The notes: a model not told the origin generated them from the letters alone. Shown: positions 1 through 6,106, numbered from the stretch's first letter. The stretch: 8,660 nt of DNA from Thermoleophilia bacterium (GCA_025936595.1 JAICTB010000085.1:1-8660); one strand, 5' to 3'. Translations and numbers: made by a program.

Positions 1-1
1 G

Positions 2-334
2 GCGGACGACCGAGCGGGCGCAGCTGTGATTCGCAGCCTCGGCTATGCGAATGACTCATTCCTCACGCTCAGCAGCCTTCCCGCAGTCGTCTTGTTCGCC
101 GCGGCGGGAGTCTGGTTCGTGCGTGCACGCCTCGTGCCGGCCTGGCTGGCATGGGCGACGCTTGCCGGCGTCCCGTTCGCGCTGCTCGACGCGCTTTCGT
201 ACGACGGCGGCCCGTTCGAGGCCGTCGGAATCCTGGGCCTCGCGTACTTCCTGCTCTGGAGCCTCGCAATCGGCATTTCGCTGTTCGCGAGGCAGCGAGC
301 CCCGCAGCGCGTGGCAGCGCGTCCAGCCTGTTAA
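2..334 (+). CDS. Integral membrane protein, C-terminal part (5' end outside the window)
   Basis: The reading frame is open from the first bases of the window, so this is most likely the 3' end of a longer gene; an internal GTG at 26 would give 102 residues but has no ribosome site visible. The visible protein holds three hydrophobic segments: around FLTLSSLPAVVLFAAAGVWFV, around LVPAWLAWATLAGVPFALL, and around AVGILGLAYFLLWSLAIGIS. A short basic tail (ARQRAPQRVAARPAC) follows the last helix and probably lies in the cytoplasm. The 'LVPAWLAW' turn between helices resembles small multi-pass DUF4386-like membrane proteins of actinobacteria, but this is a weak family resemblance and no function can be given. 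The stop codon is 10 bases before the VOC gene on the same strand, so the two may be cotranscribed. Confidence 0.7.
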   Translation, partial: ADDRAGAAVIRSLGYANDSFLTLSSLPAVVLFAAAGVWFVRARLVPAWLAWATLAGVPFALLDALSYDGGPFEAVGILGLAYFLLWSLAIGISLFARQRAPQRVAARPAC

Positions 335-344
335 CGTCGCGTGC

Positions 345-734
345 GTGAGTGCATCGTCCCTCACGCCGATGCTGACGGTGAAGAACGCCGTCGCCGCGAT
401 CGAGTTCTACCGTGCCGCATTCGGCGCGGCGGAAGAAGAGCGTGCCACCGCGCCGACCGGTCACGTCGTCTCGCAGATGGCGATCGACGGTCTGCGATTC
501 TTCCTCGTCGATGAGAATCCGGAGGCGTTCAATTTGAGCCCTCGATCCCTCGGCGGAACGAGCGTGCGGCTCAATCTGATCGTCGAGGATCCCGACGCGA
601 CAACAGCCGCAGCCCTCCGCGCCGGTGCGAGCGAGATCTTTCCCGTCTCCGACCAGCCGTACGGCTTCCGCCAGGGCCGCGTCGCCGATCCCGACGGCCA
701 TCACTGGTTGATCGGGAAGCCGCTGGCGCGCTAG
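345..734 (+). CDS. VOC superfamily (PhnB/glyoxalase-like) protein
   Basis: This is a 129-residue single-domain vicinal-oxygen-chelate fold protein. The start LTPMLTVKNAVAAIEFYRAAFGA matches the first beta-alpha unit of PhnB-like VOC proteins, and the end has the typical closing motif GFRQGRVADPDGHHWLIG. The middle (FFLVDENPEAFNLSPRSLGGTSVRLNLIVEDPDATTAAALRAGA) is also typical of this group. The reaction is unknown: VOC proteins include dioxygenases, isomerases, antibiotic-binding and uncharacterised proteins, and the PhnB-like branch has no settled activity. GTG at 345 is chosen because it leaves a short leader before the conserved LTP motif; ATG at 369 would cut into the first strand. No clear ribosome site precedes it, so translation may be coupled to the membrane-protein gene ending at 334. 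Confidence 0.85.
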   Translation: MSASSLTPMLTVKNAVAAIEFYRAAFGAAEEERATAPTGHVVSQMAIDGLRFFLVDENPEAFNLSPRSLGGTSVRLNLIVEDPDATTAAALRAGASEIFPVSDQPYGFRQGRVADPDGHHWLIGKPLAR

Positions 735-747
735 CTGCGGCTCCAAC

Positions 748-765
748 GGCGGCCCGGGGCTCGCC
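748..765. terminator. Possible weak hairpin between convergent genes
   Basis: Between the stop codons of the VOC gene (734) and the MOSC gene (790) lie 55 bases. Within them GGCGG and CTCGCC arms could form a five-pair GC-rich stem (one G-T pair) around an eight-base loop. There is no T tract on either side, so this is only a candidate bidirectional terminator. In DNA this GC-rich such a stem could arise by chance. Confidence 0.2.
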
Positions 766-789
766 GATCACGGCGCCCGACCGCGCGAC

Positions 790-1539
790 TTACGAGATCT
801 CGTCGCCGACCGCGATCGTGCCGTCTGAGACGATGTCAGCGCGGAGACCGCCGCGGTGGACGAGCGGACGCAGCAGGTCAGGCCGCGCGAGCTTCTCGAG
901 ATGCGCGCACGGTTCCGCAAGCCGCCTGCCTACACATTCGACCGCACCGATGCGGAACCGCTTGCCGACGAGCGCGTTCAGCGAGATCCCCTTCGCGACG
1001 ATGTTGCGGCGCGCGTCTTCCCAAGGCAGTTGAATCTCGTCGAGGACTTCGCCCTCGACGAGTGTGAGCTCGTAGCCGCGGCCTGGCGCGCTGAACGTGC
1101 CCGCGCCGTTCGCGTAGCGATCACCGCTCAGACCTCGTCCTGCCAGCGCCTCCGCACCATCGACTCGCCGCAGCGGCGCCTCCGCCGCCGGCGCGAGGAG
1201 GATCGCCGCCACCGTTCCGACGCCGGCTGCAGCACCGTACGGCGTCGTGGTCGAAAGGTGGAGATCGAGCGGCGCGAGCATCCAGCCGGAACCGATCTTC
1301 CCACTGTCGCGATACGCGCCGGCCGGGTCGAGCCAGACGCCGGAAGGAGACCCGAACATCACTACCGCATGGGCGTCGCCCGGCCCGTCGACGATCGCGA
1401 GCCACTGTCCCGGCCAATCGAAGGTCGCGGGCTCCGCGATCGGAACGAGCCCGAGGTTGCGTTCGGCAAGCCACTGACCGAAGAAGCGGATGGGCTCGAC
1501 CGAGTCGTCAGGCGGGTCCGGGACACGACCGCCGATCAT
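790..1539 (-). CDS. MOSC-domain protein with an unassigned N-terminal region
   Basis: From the ATG at 1539 the protein has 249 residues. Residues about 107-249 form a MOSC (molybdenum cofactor sulfurase C-terminal) domain: GTVAAILLAP at the start, GLSGDRYA (136-143), ELTLVEGE (157-164), RRNIV (177-181), LVGKRFRIG (190-198), LAEPCAHLEKL with the conserved cysteine C211, and the closing DGTIAVGDEI. MOSC proteins bind molybdenum cofactor or carry sulfur on that cysteine; related proteins include YiiM-type oxidoreductase components and the C-terminal part of Moco sulfurases. The first ~105 residues (FFGQWLAERNLGLVPIAEP...FGSPSGVWLDPAG) are not a family I recognise. The frame stays open upstream and a strong ribosome site at 1609-1617 points to a CTG start at 1605, adding 22 residues (LARYSRNPPLALAHELQLCL and two more); ATG 1539 is kept as the conservative start. 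It lies downstream of the glyoxalase gene and is probably cotranscribed with it. Confidence 0.85.
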   Translation of the reverse strand: MIGGRVPDPPDDSVEPIRFFGQWLAERNLGLVPIAEPATFDWPGQWLAIVDGPGDAHAVVMFGSPSGVWLDPAGAYRDSGKIGSGWMLAPLDLHLSTTTPYGAAAGVGTVAAILLAPAAEAPLRRVDGAEALAGRGLSGDRYANGAGTFSAPGRGYELTLVEGEVLDEIQLPWEDARRNIVAKGISLNALVGKRFRIGAVECVGRRLAEPCAHLEKLARPDLLRPLVHRGGLRADIVSDGTIAVGDEIS

Positions 1540-1608
1540 CTCGCTCAGGCAGAGCTGAAGCTCATGGGCGAGCGCGAGCGGCGGATTCCTGCTGTATCTC
1601 GCCAGCTG

Positions 1609-1617
1609 ACCTCCCCT
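1609..1617 (-). promoter_or_regulatory. Ribosome binding site pointing to a CTG start for the MOSC gene
   Basis: On the minus strand the sequence AGGGGAGGT ends three bases before an in-frame CTG (1605-1603). The ATG at 1539 has no comparable site before it. No ATG, GTG or TTG occurs in this frame between the upstream in-frame stop and 1539, so if the site is used the start must be the CTG. The spacing is a little short but within the range seen in bacteria. The preceding gene stops at 1619, so the site sits exactly in the gap between the two genes. Confidence 0.5.
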
Positions 1618-1618
1618 A

Positions 1619-2014
1619 CTACGAGCCGCCGGTTTCTATCAACTCCAACCGGTAGCCATCCGGGTCGCGCACGAAGCAGAGCCAGGAGCCGCCCTCGCGC
1701 ACCTGGTACGGCGGGCGCTCCGGCTCGATCCCCTGCTCGGCGAGCTGCGCGAGCGTCCCGTCGAGATCGTCGACGCCGATGGCGATGTGGCCGTAGGCGG
1801 TGCCGAGCTCATAGGTGCTGCCGTCGTGGTTGAACGTCAGCTCGAGCTCCTCCTCCTGCCCGGGGAAGCCGTAGAAGTACAGCGTCGCCTCGAGCTCGCC
1901 GTTCCGGACGATCGGCGACTCGCGCCGCGCCTCGAAGCCGAGCGCCTCGTAGAACGCACGGCTGCGCTCCGGATCGACGATGCGGAGCATCGTGTGGAGA
2001 TAGCGCGGCGGCAT
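1619..2014 (-). CDS. gloA: Glyoxalase I-like metalloenzyme (lactoylglutathione lyase family)
   Basis: The 131-residue product aligns end to end with the short, nickel-type glyoxalase I of E. coli as I recall that sequence. Shared blocks are LHTMLRI-D--RS--FY, LELTFNHDGSTYELGTAYGHIAI-VD and DPDGYRLELIE. The four metal ligands are all present: H7, E58, H76 and E124, offset by two from the E. coli residues. Glyoxalase I converts the hemithioacetal of methylglyoxal and a thiol (glutathione in E. coli) to the lactoyl thioester, in the cytoplasm. If the host is actinobacterial, the thiol may instead be mycothiol or another one. The start is uncertain: ATG 2014 fits the family best, while ATGs at 2026, 2032 and 2035 are in frame and would add 4-7 residues. 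The MOSC gene follows after the stop with a ribosome site in the gap, so the two form a unit. Confidence 0.88.
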   Translation of the reverse strand: MPPRYLHTMLRIVDPERSRAFYEALGFEARRESPIVRNGELEATLYFYGFPGQEEELELTFNHDGSTYELGTAYGHIAIGVDDLDGTLAQLAEQGIEPERPPYQVREGGSWLCFVRDPDGYRLELIETGGS

Positions 2015-2026
2015 GCCGCTCAGCAT

Positions 2027-2881
2027 ATGCATCATCCGATCGTGAGGCGCTGGACCGCTGCCGGCTATCCCGCCGTGATGGGAACGGGCATCGTCTCCGT
2101 CGCGATCTCCGTCGACGGGCACGAGCTCATCTCGCGCGTGCTCCTCGCCGCGGCGGCGGTGCTCTACGTCGCGCTCGTCCGGCACTTCCGCGCCACTCCG
2201 GCTGCGGTCGCGGCGACGGCGGTGCTCGGCGCCCGCGCGACGCTGCTCGGATGGGATACGGTCGCGCTCGCCCTGCTGGGACTCGCGGTCGCGATCTGGG
2301 TCCTGCAGCTGCGCGACGCGCGCGAGGTGCTGCAGCTCGTCACGGGATCGTCCTTCATGCCGGCCGTCGCCACGGAGTCGATCGCAGTTCTCGCCGCACT
2401 GCAGCACCGGCCGGCGCTCGTCGCCGCGTCGCTCGTGCCCTGGGCGCTCGGCCTCGCGCTCTACGTGCGGGCCGCGGCGCGATTCGAGCTGCGTCAGCTC
2501 GCGCACGGCGACGGTGACCAGTGGATCGCCGGCGGCGCCCTCGCGATCTCGACACTCGCCACGGCGTGGATCGCACGCGATTCGCAGGCGCTGCACGCGA
2601 CGTTCGGCGTCGCAGCACTCGTGCTGTGGGCGATCGCCATGGCCTGGCTCATCGCGCTCGTCGTCGCCGAGATCCGCAACCCGCGCCTGCGGCACGACGT
2701 GCGGCGCTGGTCGACCGTGTTCCCGGTCGGCATGTACGCGGCGTGCAGCTTCGCGACGGCGCACGCGGAGAGCGTGCAGGCGATCGGCGACTTCGCGCGC
2801 GGCTGGGCGTGGGTGGCGCTTGCGACGTGGCTCGTCGTCGCAGCGCGTCAGAGCGTGCGACCGGCGCGCTCGACCCAGTAG
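2027..2881 (+). CDS. TDT family (TehA/SLAC1-like) membrane transporter
   Basis: The 284-residue product is strongly hydrophobic, with roughly eight to ten membrane segments, slightly shorter than the usual 300-350 for this family. Family marks are the first helix AAGYPAVMGTGIVSVAI (about 11-27), matching the G-Y/F-x-x-V-M-x-T-G-I-V-S signature of tellurite-resistance/dicarboxylate transporters, and the late motif RRWSTVFPVGMYAACSFATA (226-245), matching the W-x-x-x-F-P-x-G motif. Members include the E. coli TehA channel, yeast malate and sulfite exporters and plant SLAC1 anion channels; the substrate here is unknown, and tellurite resistance should not be assumed. ATG 2027 is used because it directly precedes the first helix; GTG 2042 is an alternative. 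The gene starts back-to-back with the glyoxalase gene, and its last 34 bases overlap the convergent dehydrogenase gene. Confidence 0.85.
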   Translation: MHHPIVRRWTAAGYPAVMGTGIVSVAISVDGHELISRVLLAAAAVLYVALVRHFRATPAAVAATAVLGARATLLGWDTVALALLGLAVAIWVLQLRDAREVLQLVTGSSFMPAVATESIAVLAALQHRPALVAASLVPWALGLALYVRAAARFELRQLAHGDGDQWIAGGALAISTLATAWIARDSQALHATFGVAALVLWAIAMAWLIALVVAEIRNPRLRHDVRRWSTVFPVGMYAACSFATAHAESVQAIGDFARGWAWVALATWLVVAARQSVRPARSTQ

Positions 2882-3645
2882 CGCGGCCCGCGCCCCTGGT
2901 CGGGGCCGAGCATCGAGAAGCCGCCGTCGACGGCGAGGTCCGTGCCGGTGATGAACGACGCCTCGGGCGAGCAGAGGAAGCAGACGGCCGCGGCGACCTC
3001 CGACGCGTCGCCGGCGCGGCCGAGCGGTTGCGTCGTCGCAGCCGCACGGTCGGCGACCTCGCGGCTACCGTCGGTCATGCGCGCGAGGGGGTCGGACCAC
3101 GTCCATCCGGGCGAGACCGAGTTGACGCGGATCCCGCGCGGCGCAAGGTCGACCGCCTGGTTCTTCGTCAGCTGCAGGACGGCGGCCTTCGACGCCGGAT
3201 AGATCGCACGCCCGGCCGCCCCGAACTTCCCACCGACGCTGCCGATGTTGACGACCGCGCTCCCCGGCGCCATATGCGGCGCCACCTCGCGAACGAAGAC
3301 GGCGCCGCCGACGACGTTGACGTTCAGGCCGGCAAGCCATTCCTCGCGCGACGAGTCGACACCGTGGTCGGCGTAGACGACGGCGTTGTTCACGAGAAAG
3401 TCGATGCGCTCGAACCGCTCGAGCGTTGCCGTCACGCAGCCGGCGATCGACGCGTCCTCGGCCAGGTCAGTGCGAACGAAGAACGCACGGTCGCCGAGCC
3501 CCGATGCGACGGAAACCCCGCGCTCCTCGTCACGCGCCGCGACGACAACCGCCGCCCCCGCCGCGACGAACGCAGACGCGACCGCCGACCCGAGATGCGA
3601 GTTGCCGCCCGTGACGATCGCGACGCGTCCTCCGAGCTCAGGCAT
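2848..3645 (-). CDS. Short-chain dehydrogenase/reductase, probable cis-dihydrodiol dehydrogenase of the operon
   Basis: A 265-residue classical SDR with a Rossmann fold. Visible motifs are the N-terminal cofactor loop TGGNSHLG (12-19), the acidic position in RTDL (58-61), NNA (86-88), catalytic S136 in IGSVGG, Y149 and K153 in YPASK, and SVSPGW after the active site. In the cofactor loop the usual TGxxxGxG has histidine (H17) where the central glycine is expected. The closing VDGGF is followed by about 20 extra residues. As last gene of a Rieske dioxygenase operon it most likely oxidises the cis-dihydrodiol to the catechol with NAD+ (BenD-like role); this is inferred from context. ATG 3645 overlaps the stop of the isochorismatase-like gene by eight bases (ATGCCTGA) and is preceded by GGTGA; ATG 3654 is an alternative adding three residues. 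The 3' end overlaps the convergent transporter gene. Confidence 0.9.
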   Translation of the reverse strand: MPELGGRVAIVTGGNSHLGSAVASAFVAAGAAVVVAARDEERGVSVASGLGDRAFFVRTDLAEDASIAGCVTATLERFERIDFLVNNAVVYADHGVDSSREEWLAGLNVNVVGGAVFVREVAPHMAPGSAVVNIGSVGGKFGAAGRAIYPASKAAVLQLTKNQAVDLAPRGIRVNSVSPGWTWSDPLARMTDGSREVADRAAATTQPLGRAGDASEVAAAVCFLCSPEASFITGTDLAVDGGFSMLGPDQGRGPRYWVERAGRTL

Positions 3646-4237
3646 CTTCACCATCGAGCTGCGCGAGGATCTCGTCGACCGTAGCCACCCGCTCCACGTG
3701 CAGCGCGACCGCGCGCAGGCTCGCAGCATGGAGCTCGGGATCCGCGGCGGCGCACGCGTCGGCCGCGACGAGCACGTCGAAGCCGAGGTCGGCCGCGTGT
3801 CGCGCGGTGTGCTCCACCGAGGAGTGCGTCGCCACCCCGGCGAGCACGAGCCGCCGCACGGCGAGCGTCGAGAGGACGAGCTCGAGGTCCGAGCCGTAGA
3901 ACGCGTTGATGCGCGAGTGCCTCACCACGAGCTCGCCGCGGCGAGGCCGGAGCTCCGTGTGGAACTCGGCGCCCCACGACCCCGCGACCAGCGCGCCCCG
4001 CTGCACCACGCCGCGGAACATCGGCGAGTTCTGCACCACGGCCGCGTGACCGCGCCGGAACTCGATCCCCACCGACACCACCGGGATGCCGCGCGTGCGG
4101 GCGCCGTCGAGGAGACGGCGCGCCGTCTTCACCAGCGCCGATCGCGCAGGGTCACGGCGGGCAAAGCCGGCGCGGATCTTTCCGTCCGGATGGAGGACGT
4201 CGTTCTGGAAGTGAACGGCGACGACGGCGGACGACAC
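3638..4237 (-). CDS. Isochorismatase-fold (cysteine hydrolase family) protein lacking the catalytic triad
   Basis: The 199-residue product has the complete isochorismatase-like fold pattern: strand one VVAVHFQNDVLHPDG, GIPVVSVGIEF, the loop LVAGSWGAEFHTEL, the RGELVVRHSRINAFYGSDLELVL block and LVLAGVATHSSVEHTARHAADLGFDVLVAADAC. Family enzymes (nicotinamidase, N-carbamoylsarcosine amidase and similar hydrolases) use an Asp-Lys-Cys triad; by motif alignment these positions are H9 (in VHFQND), H107 (in VVRHSRINAF) and S140 (in THSSVEHTAR). True isochorismatases also lack the cysteine but keep the Asp and Lys. The hydrolytic activity is therefore doubtful, and it may be a binding, isomerising or differently catalysing member. 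The GTG at 4237 lies six bases after the dioxygenase beta stop with no ribosome site, suggesting translational coupling. Its position between the dioxygenase and the dihydrodiol dehydrogenase genes implies a role in the same pathway; that role is unknown. Confidence 0.88.
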   Translation of the reverse strand: MSSAVVAVHFQNDVLHPDGKIRAGFARRDPARSALVKTARRLLDGARTRGIPVVSVGIEFRRGHAAVVQNSPMFRGVVQRGALVAGSWGAEFHTELRPRRGELVVRHSRINAFYGSDLELVLSTLAVRRLVLAGVATHSSVEHTARHAADLGFDVLVAADACAAADPELHAASLRAVALHVERVATVDEILAQLDGEDA

Positions 4238-4243
4238 GAACGG

Positions 4244-4774
4244 CTACAGGATGATGCTGACGGCGCCGTAGGGCGCGAGGGTCCACGCGTCGAGCGTGAT
4301 CCATTTGCCGGCGAGCTTGAGATCGGAGCCGACGCGGCGGACGCGGAAGTCGTAGCGCCCGACGTAGCAGTCGCGGTCCTGAAGGCGGAACCGCCACACC
4401 ATGAATGCCGCGTCGCCGTGCACCACCCCGTCCTCGTCCTCCCCGAGCACGCGCACGTTCGAGACGATGTGCCGCGTCTTCGACCACGGGTACTCGCGAT
4501 GCGCATGGACGCTCATCAGTCGCACGACAAGCCCCTTGAGCAGGCGGTAGTCGTGGTTGATGTACATCAGGTCGTTCTCCGGGTCGCCGTGGGGGTTGTC
4601 GTTCGTCGGGATCACGTACTCAGCGTCCTCGGTCCAGAGCTCGAGCCAGTCCTCCATCCGCCACTCGTCGAGCAGGTACGCCTCGGTGTAGAGCAGGTCC
4701 TCCACCTCCGCGCGCGTCACGCCCGTGGGGCGGAGGTCGCGACGCTCGAGGACCGGTGCCTCGCGGGGGCTCAC
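4244..4774 (-). CDS. Aromatic-ring-hydroxylating dioxygenase, beta subunit
   Basis: A 176-residue protein of the ring-hydroxylating dioxygenase beta family (SnoaL/NTF2-like cone fold), of usual length. Family features are the first helices VEDLLYTEAYLLDEWRMEDWLELWTEDAEYVIP (24-56), the segment TRHIVSNVRVLGEDEDGVVHGDAAFMVWRFR, the strand CYVGRYDFRVRRVGSDLKLAGKWITLDAW, and a short C-terminus. Beta subunits carry no cofactor; they hold the alpha subunits in an alpha3beta3 hexamer and can influence substrate choice. The GTG start at 4774 overlaps the alpha-subunit stop in a GTGA junction, the usual sign of translational coupling and matched production of both subunits. Residues resemble the benzoate/phenylpropionate dioxygenase small-subunit group (COG5517), but the substrate cannot be decided. 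Confidence 0.93.
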   Translation of the reverse strand: MSPREAPVLERRDLRPTGVTRAEVEDLLYTEAYLLDEWRMEDWLELWTEDAEYVIPTNDNPHGDPENDLMYINHDYRLLKGLVVRLMSVHAHREYPWSKTRHIVSNVRVLGEDEDGVVHGDAAFMVWRFRLQDRDCYVGRYDFRVRRVGSDLKLAGKWITLDAWTLAPYGAVSIIL

Positions 4775-6102
4775 GAGGCGACCAGCGCCCCCGCGAGCAG
4801 CTGCTCCTGCCACCGGCGCCAGAAGACGCGCATCTGCAGCTCTCCCGACATCGGCGGCTCCTCGCTGAAGTAGCCGCGCGAGAGGAGGCTCCACTCGACA
4901 CCCGACGACGCGCCCTGCTGGCACGACTCGAGGGCCTCGACGTCGTCGGGCGTGGCAAGGCCGCCCGGGCCGGCGAACGTGACGTAGCTCTCGAGCCTCA
5001 CCTTGCGCACGGTCGGATCCTCGACGCGCGGCGCGAGCTCGTACTGCGCCACGTCCATGTACGCCGTCGACGTCGGCTCGATCACGCGCAGGGCGGTCGC
5101 GTTGTTGTCCATCACGAAGAGGTTCGGGTAGATGAACAGGTTCCGGTTGAGCTCAGCCATGCGGAACCCGGTGTCGCCGAGCTCGTCGATGATCTTCGCG
5201 CGCAGCGCCTCGAGCTGCTGCCGCGAGGCGTCACCGAACTGCTCGGCCCAGCGCGCGATCGGGCGCCCCCACGAGCCGGAGTACTCGATCACCGCGTGAC
5301 CGTTGCCGAGCAGCTTCATCGTTCCCGTGCTTGGCGAGACGTCGACGTTCTGATCCTTCAGGAACTGGAAGTACGTCGCGTGTGTCGGGCCGAGGTGGTA
5401 GCCGTCGAAGCTGTTCTCGACGAGCAGCTTCCAATTCGCCTTGATCCCGTACCGGTGCGTGCCGCGGAGGACCTGCAGCGGGCCTGACCAGCCGTCGGCG
5501 TCCGCCCCGCTCCCGTTCCCGTTTCCGCTCCCGTGGCCGTTCGCGGAAAAGGTCGCGGCGACCTCGGCCGCGTCCATCATCGCGTCGATGTACTCGCGTG
5601 CGCCCGCCAGGTAGTCGACCAGGTCCTCGACGTCGGGGTCGTAGCTGACGAAGATCATGCCGCGGTAGGACTCCATCCGGGGAACCGGCACGAGACCGAA
5701 CTTCGACTTGTCGAAGTGCGGCCCGTACGTCTCCTCGTCGGGGACGCCGATCAGCGTCCCGTCGCTGTCAAAGGTCCACGCGTGGTAGAAGCACTGGAAG
5801 GACTTCGCGTTCCCGCGGTCGCTGCGGCAGATCGTCGCGCCGCGGTGCGTGCAGCTGTTCGCGAACACCCGCACCTCGCCGGTCCGGCGGCTCCGGACGA
5901 CGAAGAGCGGACGCGTGCCGACGCTGCGGCGCACGTAGTCGCCGCGCTCGGGCACCTCCGACTCGTGCGCCACGAACAGCCAGCTGCGGTTGAAGATGTG
6001 CTCGAGCTCTGCGCGGTGGATCTCCTCGGAGGTCAGCGCCGACCGGTGGTAGGCGAAGTAGCCCTCCTCCGCCCTTTCGACGATCAGGTCAGCGATGTCC
6101 AT
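4771..6102 (-). CDS. Rieske non-heme iron aromatic-ring-hydroxylating dioxygenase, alpha subunit
   Basis: The 443-residue product is a terminal oxygenase large subunit of usual length. The Rieske domain (about 40-150) binds a [2Fe-2S] cluster through C84 and H86 (CTHRG) and C104 and H107 (CFYH). The catalytic domain has the mononuclear iron motif N230-x-x-D233-x-Y-H236-x4-H241 (ENSFDGYHLGPTH); the third iron ligand is probably D386 or D387 in GLATPDDVEALE. D233 is the conserved bridging residue between Rieske and iron sites. With an electron-transfer partner it would add O2 across a ring to give a cis-dihydrodiol. A Gly/Ser/Asn/His/Asp-rich stretch (residues 189-204) lies just before the iron motif and looks like a linker or insertion. 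ATG 6102 has a very good ribosome site (AAAGGAG, six to seven bases away) that also overlaps the stop of the aldehyde dehydrogenase gene. No ferredoxin or reductase gene is present in the window. Confidence 0.96.
   Translation of the reverse strand: MDIADLIVERAEEGYFAYHRSALTSEEIHRAELEHIFNRSWLFVAHESEVPERGDYVRRSVGTRPLFVVRSRRTGEVRVFANSCTHRGATICRSDRGNAKSFQCFYHAWTFDSDGTLIGVPDEETYGPHFDKSKFGLVPVPRMESYRGMIFVSYDPDVEDLVDYLAGAREYIDAMMDAAEVAATFSANGHGSGNGNGSGADADGWSGPLQVLRGTHRYGIKANWKLLVENSFDGYHLGPTHATYFQFLKDQNVDVSPSTGTMKLLGNGHAVIEYSGSWGRPIARWAEQFGDASRQQLEALRAKIIDELGDTGFRMAELNRNLFIYPNLFVMDNNATALRVIEPTSTAYMDVAQYELAPRVEDPTVRKVRLESYVTFAGPGGLATPDDVEALESCQQGASSGVEWSLLSRGYFSEEPPMSGELQMRVFWRRWQEQLLAGALVAS
5506..5532 (-). 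repeat. Short in-frame hexamer repeat inside the dioxygenase alpha gene
   Basis: Read on the coding strand, four imperfect six-base units (GGGAGC, GGAAAC, GGGAAC, GGGAGC) stand in tandem and are followed by a fifth partial GGG. They encode Gly-Ser/Gly-Asn pairs (residues 191-199). Since the unit is six bases long, gain or loss of copies would keep the reading frame and only change the length of a flexible loop. Confidence 0.75.
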
Positions 6103-6106
6103 TGCT

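Noticed and set aside
856..1833. Plus-strand open frame of 325 codons opposite the MOSC and glyoxalase genes
   Set aside because: It is antisense to two recognisable proteins and rich in Arg, with no domain.
2015..2764. Upstream extension of the glyoxalase frame to 381 codons
   Set aside because: The extra 250 residues are Arg/Asp/His-rich and lie antisense to the TDT transporter; the glyoxalase domain is complete from ATG 2014.
3386..4873. Long plus-strand open frame of about 495 codons across the dehydrogenase, isochorismatase-like and dioxygenase beta genes
   Set aside because: It is antisense to three well-supported genes, has Arg/His/Val/Asp-rich composition typical of the opposite strand of high-GC coding DNA, and shows no family motif.
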